Assembly: GCF_003298505.1 (NCBI RefSeq)
Contig: NZ_QNGB01000003.1
Span: 163,497 to 227,496, forward strand
Source of the DNA: Roseovarius sp. TE539
GTDB taxonomy: Bacteria > Pseudomonadota > Alphaproteobacteria > Rhodobacterales > Rhodobacteraceae
Direction: 5' to 3'
Length of the DNA stretch: 64,000 nucleotides
Position numbers and translations under genes: made by a program. Shown here piece by piece: positions 1 through 10,669 of the stretch. Positions within the stretch are counted from its first letter, which is position 1. Each line of letters begins with the position of its first letter. The notes under the pieces are model-generated. The model did not search any database. It saw only the letters and a program-made list of their open reading frames with translations, and was not told the DNA's origin.

Positions 1-536
1 ATATGCGCCCGGACCATCCCGGCATAAGCTTTAGCGTTCTTTGGATCTTCCTGCAGAATCGCGGCAAATGTCTGAACCGCGTCCGTGGCCGCGCCCTGGT
101 CAAGCATCTCTTCAGCGGCTGTCACCGCGTCGTCAAGTCCGCCACCTTCGGCGTCCGCCCCCCCCCCGGCGGCGGCGATGACGCGTTGCACGAAGGCGTC
201 GATCTCGGACCCGGCGATGGCACCCTGGAAGCCGTCGACGGGCTGGCCCTTCCAGAAGGCGTAGACTGTGGGAAGTGACTGGATCTGCAACTGTGCCGCG
301 ATCCGCTGGTTCTCATCCACGTTGACCTTGGCCATCTTCACCGAACCGTTGGCTTTCTTGACCGCTGATTCGAGGGCTGGCCCGAGGGTCTTGCAGGGCC
401 CGCACCACGGCGCCCAGAAATCAACGATGACCGGCACGGTATTGGAAGCCTCGATCACATCGGCCATGAAATTGGCTTCCGAGACGTCCTTTACAAGGTC
501 GGTTGCGGGCGGGGTCTGACCACCGAGTTCCAGCAT
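1..536 (-). CDS. Thioredoxin-TPR protein (YbbN/CnoX-like), 3' end outside window
   Basis: Minus-strand gene that runs off the left edge, so only about 178 N-terminal residues are visible. The thioredoxin fold is clear: VDFWAPWCGPCK carries the WCGPC redox pair and the cis-proline segment SLPTVYAFWKG follows. After a Gly/Ala-rich linker the visible end (AAEEMLDQGAATDAVQTFAA) starts TPR-like helices. That domain order is typical of YbbN/CnoX co-chaperones rather than TrxA, which is about 105 residues with no extension. ATG at 536 is chosen because GGAG lies nine bases upstream; an in-frame GTG at 545 is possible. Likely role: cytoplasmic protein holding and redox protection. The family call is fairly safe; the complete C-terminus cannot be judged. 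Confidence 0.85.
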   Translation of the reverse strand, partial: MLELGGQTPPATDLVKDVSEANFMADVIEASNTVPVIVDFWAPWCGPCKTLGPALESAVKKANGSVKMAKVNVDENQRIAAQLQIQSLPTVYAFWKGQPVDGFQGAIAGSEIDAFVQRVIAAAGGGADAEGGGLDDAVTAAEEMLDQGAATDAVQTFAAILQEDPKNAKAYAGMVRAH

Positions 537-709
537 GTCGTGCACTCCAGATCGCTTGATTTCGCCGTTCCGGTTTTACATGGCGTAGCGAAACCCGTGT
601 TGCAAGGGCAGAAGCGGCGCACGGTTGACCTCATCGCGGTCTTACGTCGGGTTCCGGGGTTTCGGATGGCGCGTGTGCGTGGCCTTCACGGCTCTTGAAA
701 GGTTCGCAC

Positions 710-1498
710 TCAGAGGTCGAAGGTCGCGAACACCGGTGCGTGGTCCGATGGTTTCTCCCATCCCCGCGCATGGCGCAGGATACGGCTCGAATGTGCCGCG
801 TTGCGAATGTCGCCGGAGGCCCAGACATGATCCAGCCGCCGGCCCTTGTCCGCGGCGTCCCAGTCCCGCGCGCGGTAGCTCCACCAACTGTAAAGCTGCC
901 CCTCGGGGATGTCGGCTCGGGTCACATCGGACCAGCCGCCGGCCTCCTGCGCCGCGCCCAGGTGCTCGACCTCCACCGGGGTGTGGCTGACCACCTTGAG
1001 AAGCTGCTTGTGACTCCAGACATCATCTTCGCGCGGGGCGATGTTGAGGTCCCCAACGAGGATCGCCCTTTCAGGCCGGTCGCGATGAAACCAGTCCCGC
1101 ATCTCGGTCAGGTAATCGAGCTTCTGTCCGAATTTCTCGTTCGCCTCCCGGTCGGGAACGTCGCCGCCCGCCGGAACGTAGAAATTGTGGATCAGAGTGC
1201 CGTCCTCCAGCCGTGCCGCGACATGCCGCGCATGCCCGAGCGTGGCGAAATCAAGGTCACCCGCATCCTCGATGGGTCGTTTTGAAAGGATTGCCACGCC
1301 ATTGTAGCCTTTCTGGCCGCGAGCCACCATGTGACCATATCCCAGTTCGGCAAAGCGCGCCGTGGGGATCTTCTCGACCGGGCTCTTGCACTCCTGGAGG
1401 CACAGAAGGTCGGGGCCTTCCTCTTCCAGAAGGCGTGCGACAAGGCCCTCGCGGAGGCGGACCGAGTTGATGTTCCAGGTGGCTATGGTGAAGGGCAT
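710..1498 (-). CDS. xth: Exodeoxyribonuclease III
   Basis: 262 residues, the normal length for XthA. This Mg-dependent 3'-5' exonuclease and AP endonuclease acts in base-excision repair. The endonuclease/exonuclease/phosphatase fold is complete: FTIATWNINSVR near the start, the metal-binding Glu in LCLQECK (about residue 36), GDLNIAP in the middle, RRLDHVWAS, and the terminal catalytic SDHAPVFATF. The open frame extends upstream to 1624, but homology begins at MPFTIATWN, so ATG 1498 is the start. The upstream residues are compositionally non-protein-like and overlap the terminator of the next gene. It stands alone, in the same direction as its neighbours. Confidence 0.95.
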   Translation of the reverse strand: MPFTIATWNINSVRLREGLVARLLEEEGPDLLCLQECKSPVEKIPTARFAELGYGHMVARGQKGYNGVAILSKRPIEDAGDLDFATLGHARHVAARLEDGTLIHNFYVPAGGDVPDREANEKFGQKLDYLTEMRDWFHRDRPERAILVGDLNIAPREDDVWSHKQLLKVVSHTPVEVEHLGAAQEAGGWSDVTRADIPEGQLYSWWSYRARDWDAADKGRRLDHVWASGDIRNAAHSSRILRHARGWEKPSDHAPVFATFDL

Positions 1499-1587
1499 GG
1501 GCGCTCCGGTTGATCTCGACCCGCATTGGCTAGCAGATGCACGGGCTGCGGACCAGTGACCAGCAGCGCGTACGGGCGCACGCACCC

Positions 1588-1617
1588 AAAAAAAGGCCCC
1601 GGCACGCGGCCGGGGCC
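1588..1617 (-). terminator. Intrinsic terminator of the response-regulator gene
   Basis: A perfect 9-bp GC-rich stem (1595-1603 with 1609-1617, five-base loop) is followed on the minus strand by seven T residues (1588-1594). It lies about 110 bases beyond the stop codon of the regulator at 1725-2411 and insulates xth. Confidence 0.85.
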
Positions 1618-1724
1618 AGTCCAACAGGGAGGTGCATGTGATGGGTCCCGCACATGCAACGGGATCCTCGAATTCTTATGCTGCTCAGGCTGCGACAGCC
1701 TTGATCTGGAACAACACGGACTGT

Positions 1725-2411
1725 CTATGCCAGTAACCTGTACCCCCCGGCCTCGGTCACCAGAAGGCGGGCATTGGCGGGATCAGGCTCGATCTTTTGG
1801 CGCAGGCGGTAGATATGGGTTTCAAGCGTGTGGGTCGTGACGCCGGCATTGTAGCCCCAGACCTCGTGCAGCAGCACGTCACGCGGTACCACGCCATCGG
1901 TGGACCGATAGAGGAACTTTAGGATGTTGGTTTCCTTCTCGGTGAGCCGCACCTTGCGCTCATCCTCGCCCACCAGCACCTTCATCGCGGGACGGAACGT
2001 ATAGGGCCCGAGCTGGAAAACCGCATCCTCGGACTGTTCGTGCTGGCGAAGTTGCGCGCGGATACGGGCCAGCAGGACCGGGAACTTGAACGGCTTTGTG
2101 ACGTAGTCGTTGGCGCCCGCATCCAGCCCCAGGATCGTGTCGGCGTCGCCGTCATGACCTGTGAGCATCATGATCGGCGCCTTCACGCCCTGCTTGCGCA
2201 TGAGCCGGCACAGCTCTCGCCCATCGGTATCCGGAAGACCCACATCGAGAATGACCAGATCATAGATCGCATCCTTGGCCTTGCTCATCGCGTCGGCGCC
2301 GTTGGCGGCCTCGAAGACATCGAAATCCTCGGTCATCACCAGCTGTTCGCTGAGCGCCTCGCGCAGGTCCTCGTCATCATCGACCAGCAGTATTTTCTTT
2401 AGCTGTCCCAT
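1725..2411 (-). CDS. OmpR/PhoB-family response regulator, probably CenR
   Basis: 228 residues. The receiver domain (1-125) has the acidic pocket DDDED at 11-15, phospho-acceptor Asp56 in VILDVGLPDTDG, the Thr switch in MLTGHD and the Lys in VTKPF. A winged-helix DNA-binding domain (about 135-225) ends HTLETHIYRLRQKIE and GGYRLLA. No histidine kinase is adjacent, so it is an orphan. The sequence closely resembles what I recall of the essential alphaproteobacterial envelope regulator CenR. I infer that assignment from memory, and it could instead be another OmpR-type regulator. Expressed divergently from ribA, with its own terminator at 1588-1617. Confidence 0.88.
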   Translation of the reverse strand: MGQLKKILLVDDDEDLREALSEQLVMTEDFDVFEAANGADAMSKAKDAIYDLVILDVGLPDTDGRELCRLMRKQGVKAPIMMLTGHDGDADTILGLDAGANDYVTKPFKFPVLLARIRAQLRQHEQSEDAVFQLGPYTFRPAMKVLVGEDERKVRLTEKETNILKFLYRSTDGVVPRDVLLHEVWGYNAGVTTHTLETHIYRLRQKIEPDPANARLLVTEAGGYRLLA

Positions 2412-2575
2412 GGATGGCTTCCTTGTGCTGTTTTACCAGACATGAGACAGCGAGATCGCCACGGCAAGGTCTGCAACATGACAATCACGCCGACGTGTTG
2501 GCCTGCGAGCGATTATTTCATTCAACGGCAAAAGCCTCTACATGAAAATGAATGTACTCTCAGGATGGCGACGAC

Positions 2576-3667
2576 ATGAGCCTTGCCCCCGACATCAACG
2601 AGTTGATCGCCCGCGCCAGGGCGGATTTGCGCATGGGTGTGCCGGTTCTTCTTGAGGGCGAGGACGGCGCGGCGCTCGTGCTTGCGGCGGAAACCCTTGA
2701 GCCGGCACGCCTGACGGCCCTGTCGAACCTCGGCGGCACGCCGGTGCTCGCGATCAGCGCCCGCCGGGCCGAAACACTGAAGGCGAGGGCCTATGACGGC
2801 GATCTGGCCCGGGTCGTGTTGCCCGAGGACGCCACGCCGGGCTGGGTACGTTCCGTGGCCGATCCCGCGGATGATCTGCGCAAACCGATGAAGGGGCCGC
2901 TCAGGACGCTGCGCGAGGGACCGGCGCGGATGCACAGGCTGGCGCTGACGCTGGTCAAGTCGGCGCGGCTGTTGCCCGCGGCGCTTGTGCTGGAACTCGG
3001 GGCCGATGTGGCATCGGTTGCGGAACCGGGCCTGACGACCTTGGACGCCGAGGTGGCGGCGTCGTCCCTGAAGCAGGTCAGCCCCCTGCACGAGGTGGTG
3101 AGCGCCCGGCTGCCGCTGGAAGTGTCGGATGCGGGACGGTTGCATGTCTTTCGCCCCGAGGATGGTGGTGAGGAACATTACGCAATCGAGATCGGCAAGC
3201 CACCACGTGACGCGCCGGTCCTGTCGCGGCTGCATTCGGCCTGTTTCACCGGCGACCTGATGGGCAGTCTCAAATGCGATTGCGGCCCGCAGCTGCGCGC
3301 GGCGCTTGCGCAAATGGGCGCCGAGGGTGCGGGTATTCTGCTCTATCTCAACCAGGAGGGCCGGGGCATCGGGCTGGCCAACAAGATGCGCGCCTACTCC
3401 CTGCAGGACGAGGGCTTTGACACGGTAGAGGCCAATCACCGGCTGGGGTTCGAGGACGACGAGCGCGATTTTCGCATCGGCGCCCAGATCCTCGGGGCGC
3501 TCGGTTTCTCTGTCGTGCGGCTCCTGACCAACAATCCCGGCAAGATCGACATCATGCGCCAGCAGGGTATCGAAGTGGCGGAAAGAGTGCCATTGAAGGT
3601 TGGCGAAAACGCACATAATCGCGGTTATCTGTCCACCAAGGCTGCAAAATCGGGTCACATGCTCTGA
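2576..3667 (+). CDS. ribA: GTP cyclohydrolase II
   Basis: 363 residues. It catalyses the first step of riboflavin synthesis, converting GTP to 2,5-diamino-6-ribosylamino-4-pyrimidinone 5'-phosphate. The C-terminal half holds the catalytic domain: HSACFTGDLMGSLKCDCGPQ gives the three zinc Cys ligands, followed by LYLNQEGRGIGLANK and LTNNPGKI. The N-terminal ~165 residues are an extension lacking the recognisable acidic motifs of DHBP synthase (RibB), so it appears monofunctional; such extended RibA proteins are usual in this order. ATG 2576 (MSLAPDINEL) is preferred over the weak upstream start at 2552. No FMN-riboswitch-like sequence was recognised upstream. Confidence 0.93.
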   Translation: MSLAPDINELIARARADLRMGVPVLLEGEDGAALVLAAETLEPARLTALSNLGGTPVLAISARRAETLKARAYDGDLARVVLPEDATPGWVRSVADPADDLRKPMKGPLRTLREGPARMHRLALTLVKSARLLPAALVLELGADVASVAEPGLTTLDAEVAASSLKQVSPLHEVVSARLPLEVSDAGRLHVFRPEDGGEEHYAIEIGKPPRDAPVLSRLHSACFTGDLMGSLKCDCGPQLRAALAQMGAEGAGILLYLNQEGRGIGLANKMRAYSLQDEGFDTVEANHRLGFEDDERDFRIGAQILGALGFSVVRLLTNNPGKIDIMRQQGIEVAERVPLKVGENAHNRGYLSTKAAKSGHML

Positions 3668-3672
3668 ACGGG

Positions 3673-4410
3673 TCAACCGTAGCGTGCCACGAAATTGCGC
3701 AGTATCCTTTCGGGCGCGCATACATCCGCCGCACGGCACATCTCGATCAGGTCGTCGGCCGTCTCGGGCGGGAAATAGCCACGGTGCCGGTAAATCCTGA
3801 TGCGGGTTTCGAAGCCTGCGGCATCGGCCTCGGGGTGGAACTGCGTCGCATAGACGTGCTGTCCGTGCCGAACCATCTGAAACGGGCAGGCGGGAGACGC
3901 GACGAGATGCGCGCATGTGTCGGGCAGGTTTTGCAGCGCCTCCTTGTGGCCGACAAACGCATCGAACCTGGCCGGCACCCCGTCAAGCAGCGGGTCATCC
4001 CGGCCGGACGGTGTCAATTCGCAGGCGGATGTGCCGACAGGTTCGGAATAGATGCCCTTGCCGACATCGGCACCAAGATGCTTGCCGAGAATGCCGATCC
4101 CGTAGCAGCATCCCAGGAACGGAAAATCCCGGCCGGTTATCGCGGGCATCAGTGACAGGACCGCGGCCTCGATCCGGGCCTCGGTTTCGCTCTTGTCGTG
4201 CGGGGCGTCGCTGACGCAGCCCGGTCCACCGCCGACGATCACGCCGGCCAGATCATCAAGGCACAGGTCCGCGGGCAAGGGTGCCTGATCCAGACGAATG
4301 CGCCGAACGCGCGCGGCTTCGAGGCCGCCCTTGCGCAAAATTGCGTCAAACTCGTTGTCGGCAGCCTCGTCTTCGGGTCGAAGCTGCAGGACGAGAAACG
4401 GTTTTTTCAT
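3673..4410 (-). CDS. Class I glutamine amidotransferase-like protein
   Basis: 245 residues. The GATase-1 fold is shown by VIVGGGPGCVSD (oxyanion region), the nucleophile elbow FLGCCYGIGILGKHLG, and the catalytic His/Glu in ATQFHPEAD. It lacks the ATP-pyrophosphatase domain of GMP synthetase, so it is a stand-alone GuaA-N-like hydrolase of the kind often linked to gamma-glutamyl hydrolysis. Substrate unknown. Convergent with ribA, with only five bases between the stops, and not obviously part of an operon. Confidence 0.85.
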   Translation of the reverse strand: MKKPFLVLQLRPEDEAADNEFDAILRKGGLEAARVRRIRLDQAPLPADLCLDDLAGVIVGGGPGCVSDAPHDKSETEARIEAAVLSLMPAITGRDFPFLGCCYGIGILGKHLGADVGKGIYSEPVGTSACELTPSGRDDPLLDGVPARFDAFVGHKEALQNLPDTCAHLVASPACPFQMVRHGQHVYATQFHPEADAAGFETRIRIYRHRGYFPPETADDLIEMCRAADVCAPERILRNFVARYG

Positions 4411-4542
4411 CGGATTTCCCCCACGAACCGCCTTTCTGGTTGCCCCGTCCTGGCCGTCGGGTCAAGCGCCGGCGGCACGGCTTGACGCCGTCCTGCAAAA
4501 GAATACGCTGCGGCCGACGTCAAACCTTTCAAGGATTTTCCA

Positions 4543-4785
4543 ATGGCCCAACGCCTCCATCTTGTCTTCGGTGGTGAGCTGAGCGATCCCACGCGCAATG
4601 TCTTCAAGGATGTCGATGACCTGCATATCGTCGGTATCTTCCCGGATTACGACAGTGCCTACAACGCCTGGAAGGCCGAGGCGCAGCGCACCGTGGACAA
4701 TGCCCATATGCGGTATTTCATCGCCCATCTCCACAAGCTGCGTGATGAAGAATCGGCGGTCTCGCCCACCGAAGAACTCGGCTGA
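4543..4785 (+). CDS. DUF4170 protein
   Basis: 80-residue cytoplasmic protein matching the small DUF4170 family of alphaproteobacteria (LHLVFGGELSDP near the start, then HIVGIFPDYDSAYNAWKAEAQ and FIAHLHKL). Function unknown. It heads a plus-strand run with the WaaA-like gene eight bases later and lpxK, and this linkage to lipid A/Kdo genes suggests an accessory role in LPS assembly. That role is inference only. Confidence 0.85.
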   Translation: MAQRLHLVFGGELSDPTRNVFKDVDDLHIVGIFPDYDSAYNAWKAEAQRTVDNAHMRYFIAHLHKLRDEESAVSPTEELG

Positions 4786-4793
4786 GCGGCGCG

Positions 4794-6011
4794 ATGGGAT
4801 TTTCGCCGAGTCTGGCCGCATACCTGGCTTGGGCGCGGCGTGGCTCGCAGAGCGACTACAAGATCGAAAGCGAGCGCCCGCAAGGAGAGCTTGTATGGGG
4901 CCACGCCACGAGCACGGCGCGTGCCGATGCCCTTTGCCAGTTGGCAGAACGGTTGAGGGTGCATCGCCCCGGCATTCATCTCTTGCTGACGGCCACCGAA
5001 GACGTGACGCGGCTTGCGTTCTCACGGGGACCGGTCATCTTGCAACCGTTGCCGGAGGACAGGTTCGGCCCGTGCGAAGCGTTCCTGTCGCATTGGGCCC
5101 CGGATATCTGTCTTTGGACCGGCGGGGACTTCAGGCCGACCCTGCTGACATGCGCCCGCCGCCATCGGGTGCCGCTTCACCTGATCGATGCCGATGTAAC
5201 GCTTTTGTCAGGCCAGCGTTGGCATCGTCTCTGCGATCCGAACAGATCCCTGATCCGGCATTTCTCCGGTATCATGGCGCGATCCGAGGAGGCCGAGCGC
5301 CAATTGCGCCGGATCGGTGTGAAAGAGGCGGATATCGCCCTTGGTGGGCTTTTCCAGGCCGGCTCGGTTTCGCTGCCCTGCAACGAAGAGGACCGTGCGG
5401 CGGTATCCGCGTCGATGCGCGGGCGGCCGATATGGATGGCGGCAGCCGTGCAGCCCGACGAACTGGAGATCGTTCTGGGCGCGCATAGAAGGGTCACGCG
5501 CTTCGCGCACCGGCTGCTTTTGGTCATAGCACCCGCTCGGTCAGGGGATGTCGGGGCCTTTCGGGAAAGGATTGCTGCCGAGGGCTGGCGGCCCACGGTG
5601 TGGTCCGAAGGTCAGATGCCCGCCGAGACAACGCAGATAGTCCTGGCTGACACGCCCGAGGAGATGGGCCTCTGGTACAGGCTGGCTTCGGTCACGTTGA
5701 TGGCCAGTTCGCTGGTGCCCGGGCATGGCGGGCGCGACCCGAATGAACCGGCGGCCCACGGATCGGCAATACTGTATGGCCCGAACAGCGGCCGGTACCT
5801 TGAAATATACGATCGTTTCGCCCAGGCAGGGGCTGCGCGGAGGGTGCATGAATCCGAAACGCTTGCCTCGGCCGTCGAGGACCTGATCGCGCCGGACCGA
5901 TCCGCGGCGATGGCGCATGCCGCATGGGATTTGGCATCGCAGGGGGCAGAGGTGACGGACCGGATCATGGACCTGGTGCAGGACACCCTCGATGTGCTGG
6001 CAGCGCGGTGA
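4794..6011 (+). CDS. WaaA/KdtA-like Kdo transferase family protein
   Basis: 405 residues. A GT-B glycosyltransferase of the Kdo-transferase family, which adds Kdo from CMP-Kdo to lipid A precursors at the inner membrane. The N-terminal glycosyltransferase domain (about 30-200) and the C-terminal nucleotide-sugar domain with [32 protein letters not shown] and ILYGPN are recognisable. Odd: where active WaaA enzymes have HAVSVGE with an essential Glu, this protein reads HATSTARA, so the catalytic acid is not visible. No long N-terminal membrane anchor is seen. The stop overlaps the lpxK start (TGATG), so translation is coupled. It may be a divergent paralogue with altered activity. Confidence 0.78.
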   Translation: MGFSPSLAAYLAWARRGSQSDYKIESERPQGELVWGHATSTARADALCQLAERLRVHRPGIHLLLTATEDVTRLAFSRGPVILQPLPEDRFGPCEAFLSHWAPDICLWTGGDFRPTLLTCARRHRVPLHLIDADVTLLSGQRWHRLCDPNRSLIRHFSGIMARSEEAERQLRRIGVKEADIALGGLFQAGSVSLPCNEEDRAAVSASMRGRPIWMAAAVQPDELEIVLGAHRRVTRFAHRLLLVIAPARSGDVGAFRERIAAEGWRPTVWSEGQMPAETTQIVLADTPEEMGLWYRLASVTLMASSLVPGHGGRDPNEPAAHGSAILYGPNSGRYLEIYDRFAQAGAARRVHESETLASAVEDLIAPDRSAAMAHAAWDLASQGAEVTDRIMDLVQDTLDVLAAR

Positions 6012-7006
6012 TGCGACCGCCGAAGTTCTGGAATGACCCTCCGGACCGGCTTTCGCCGGCGGCGCGGGTATTGTCACCGCTGGGGCGCCTGCATGCGTGG
6101 ATCACGGCACGTCGCCTGGCCCGTGGAATGCCCTGTCATCCCGGAATTCCTGTCATTTGTGTGGGAAACTTGAACGCCGGTGGAACAGGAAAGACGCCTG
6201 CCGTCATTGCATTGACACACCGGTTGGCGGGGCAGGGCGTCAAGCCCGGCGTGGTTTCGCGCGGGTATGGCGGCAGGCTGCGCGGGCCTGTTCTGGTCGA
6301 TCCGAAAACCCACACGGCCGAGGACGTCGGCGATGAACCGCTGTTGCTTTCGGCTTTCGCGCCGGTGCATGTGTCGCGGGAGCGGGCGGCGGGGGCACGG
6401 GCGGCTCGAGCGGCGGGCGCGGACGTGATCATTCTCGATGACGGGTTTCAAAACCCTCTGATTTCAAGGGATATATCAATAGTTGTCGTGGACGCCTCAG
6501 TGGGGTTCGGCAATGGGCTGTGCCTACCTGCGGGACCGTTGCGGGAACCTGTGGAGGCCGGCCTGGCACGGGCCGATCTGGTTCTGTCCGTGGGCGGCAA
6601 GGCCGCGCAGGACAGCTTCGATGCGAGATGGGCAAGCCGGGTGACCGTACCACGCATTCGGGGTGAGCTGCGCCCGCTTCGAACCGGTATGGACTGGACC
6701 GGTGCGCCGCTTCTGGCATTTGCCGGAATCGGCCATCCGGAAAAGTTTTTCCGGACGCTGCAATCACTCGGGGCAGATCTGTTGCGCGCAGAGGCCCTGG
6801 ATGATCACCAGGCGCTGACCCCTGCGTTGATGCGCCGGCTTGAGCATGAGGCGCAGGCGGCCGGGGCGCAGATGGTGACCACGGAGAAGGACGCGGTGCG
6901 CTTGCCGGCCGAATTCCGGCGCAAGGTTCTGACGCTGCCGGTCCGGCTGGAAATCGACGATCCCGGCCCGCTGGACGCGGCACTGGCGCGGGTTCTGCGG
7001 GGCTGA
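6011..7006 (+). CDS. lpxK: Tetraacyldisaccharide 4'-kinase
   Basis: 331 residues, normal for LpxK. It phosphorylates the 4' position of the lipid A disaccharide at the inner-membrane face. The Walker A motif [13 protein letters not shown] is at about 51-63 and DDGFQNP carries the conserved acidic and aromatic residues; PAGPLREP and [10 protein letters not shown] are further family signatures. The start is ATG 6011, overlapping the stop of the WaaA-like gene. Earlier starts in this frame lie inside that gene. Completes an LPS-biosynthesis run. Confidence 0.95.
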   Translation: MRPPKFWNDPPDRLSPAARVLSPLGRLHAWITARRLARGMPCHPGIPVICVGNLNAGGTGKTPAVIALTHRLAGQGVKPGVVSRGYGGRLRGPVLVDPKTHTAEDVGDEPLLLSAFAPVHVSRERAAGARAARAAGADVIILDDGFQNPLISRDISIVVVDASVGFGNGLCLPAGPLREPVEAGLARADLVLSVGGKAAQDSFDARWASRVTVPRIRGELRPLRTGMDWTGAPLLAFAGIGHPEKFFRTLQSLGADLLRAEALDDHQALTPALMRRLEHEAQAAGAQMVTTEKDAVRLPAEFRRKVLTLPVRLEIDDPGPLDAALARVLRG

Positions 7007-7123
7007 GCACCATGGTCCTGTTCCGGTCATCCCCGGGGTCTTGACGCGGGTTTGTGAACGGAAATGCCGTATCAGCGGGGTATTTGCTTGTAGGGTGTTG
7101 CATTCAATCGGAAACGGGCCGGA

Positions 7124-7235
7124 GACGGGCACGCGTCCATTGGGGTGGGTGCGGAACGCACCTGCCTTGGGGCGAGCAGGCGCGTGCCCGTCGCAGGTGC
7201 GCCGGGCGGGTCACTCCTCCGGCGCCACGCACTCT
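7124..7235 (+). ncRNA. Candidate structured RNA with three-way junction
   Basis: Perfect 12-bp inverted arms (7124-7135 with 7181-7192) enclose two hairpins: 7148-7153 with 7157-7162 around a GAA loop, and 7161-7165 with 7176-7180 (they compete for two bases). Downstream, 7193-7201 (GCAGGTGCG) is exactly complementary to 7157-7165 (CGCACCTGC) and could form a competing pairing. A further 7-bp stem, GCGCCGG with CCGGCGC, follows. No known Rfam-type motif was recognised. Either strand could be the transcript because the element is in a 3'-3' gap; a dispersed chromosomal repeat is the main alternative. Confidence 0.4.
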
Positions 7236-7310
7236 AGATGAAAGGCGAAACAAGCCGGCGCGCGGGGGTCGTCGTGCCTGATCATGTGCCCTGATATCCG
7301 GGGCATTGAC

Positions 7311-7338
7311 GGAAAACGGGCGCCCTCTGGGGGCGCCC
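7311..7338 (-). terminator. Intrinsic terminator of katG
   Basis: 8-bp stem GGGCGCCC (7318-7325 with 7331-7338, five-base loop), followed on the minus strand by GTTTTCC. It sits 20 bases after the katG stop. Confidence 0.75.
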
Positions 7339-7357
7339 GCAGGAAATTTCCGCGCGT

Positions 7358-9697
<2,340 letters not shown>

Positions 9698-10636
9698 ATG
9701 GCAGATTTTACCCTCAAGCAGCTCAGATATTTCGAGGCACTTGCGCGGCACGAGCATTTCGGGCGGGCGGCCTCGGCCTGCGCGATCTCTCAGCCGGCCT
9801 TGTCGATGCAGATCCGTGACCTTGAGGAAACGCTGGGCGCGGTCCTTTTCGAGCGGGGCGCACGACAGGTGCGGCTGACGATGTTCGGCGAGGAGTTCGC
9901 CGACCGGGCGCGCGGCGTATTGCGGTCGGTGGACGAGATGGGCGATCTGGCGCGGGCGTCGCAGGGGCGGCTCATGGGGCGGTTGCGGCTGGGCGTGATT
10001 CCGACGATCGCGCCCTATCTGCTGCCGACGTTGATCGGGGAACTGGGCCGGAACCACGAAGGGCTGGACATCCGGGTGCGCGAAACGCTTACGCCGAAAC
10101 TTATCGCGGAACTGGAGGAGGGACGGCTGGACACCGCAATCGTGGCGCTGCCCGTGGGGGAGCCGGCGCTTGAGGAGGTGCCGCTTTTCGAGGAGGACTT
10201 CCTGCTGGTGCGTCCGCTGGCGGATGCCGGCAAGCCGGTGCCGGAGGCGGAGGGTTTGCGCGGGATGCGCCTGCTGTTGCTGGAAGAGGGGCATTGCTTC
10301 CGCGACCAGGCGCTTTCATTCTGCAACCTCACCCCGGCGCTGCCACGGGACGGGCTGGACGGAAGCTCGCTTTCGACGCTGGTTCAGATGGTCGGGGCGG
10401 GTATCGGCGTCACGCTGATCCCTGAAATGGCCGTGGCGGTCGAAACCCGCTCCGCGGCGGTTTCGGTGACGGGTTTCGATGCGCCGCGGCCGACCCGTAC
10501 GGTGGGCATGGTGTGGCGGCGGACAAGCCCGTTGGCATCACAGATCAACGAAGTTTCCGAGGCGGTGCGCCGCGCCGCCCATACCCTTCGCGCGGACCAT
10601 GCCACGTTGCTGGAAAAGGCGGCGCGGACCTCTTGA
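9698..10636 (+). CDS. oxyR: Hydrogen peroxide-sensing LysR regulator OxyR
   Basis: 312 residues. N-terminal LysR winged helix-turn-helix (1-60, FGRAASACAISQPALSMQIRDLE) and a C-terminal sensor domain. The redox pair Cys200 and Cys209 occurs in EEGHCFRDQALSFC, the exact OxyR context, so it can form the peroxide-induced disulfide. Divergently placed next to katG, the classic target. ATG 9698 gives the canonical N-terminus. Confidence 0.95.
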   Translation: MADFTLKQLRYFEALARHEHFGRAASACAISQPALSMQIRDLEETLGAVLFERGARQVRLTMFGEEFADRARGVLRSVDEMGDLARASQGRLMGRLRLGVIPTIAPYLLPTLIGELGRNHEGLDIRVRETLTPKLIAELEEGRLDTAIVALPVGEPALEEVPLFEEDFLLVRPLADAGKPVPEAEGLRGMRLLLLEEGHCFRDQALSFCNLTPALPRDGLDGSSLSTLVQMVGAGIGVTLIPEMAVAVETRSAAVSVTGFDAPRPTRTVGMVWRRTSPLASQINEVSEAVRRAAHTLRADHATLLEKAARTS

Positions 10637-10669
10637 GCCGGTCGGGCGGCGCGCAACGCGTGACGCGTC

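Larger units (their letters stand above)
7007..7357. other. Gene-free convergent intergenic region (351 bases)
   Basis: Lies between the 3' ends of lpxK and katG. Open frames here (up to 75 codons) have no protein-like composition or recognisable family. It holds the structured element at 7124-7235 and the katG terminator at 7311-7338; nothing else is seen. Confidence 0.7.

Noticed and set aside
1632..1660. 8-bp inverted repeat TGCATGTG/CACATGCA as a possible operator
   Set aside because: It lies downstream of the regulator gene next to its terminator, with no promoter to serve; probably read-through hairpin or chance.
2412..2575. FMN riboswitch upstream of ribA
   Set aside because: The conserved FMN-aptamer blocks were not found in the 164-base gap.
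2522..3916. 464-codon minus-strand open frame
   Set aside because: Antisense of ribA and the amidotransferase end; Arg/His/Gln-rich and non-homologous.
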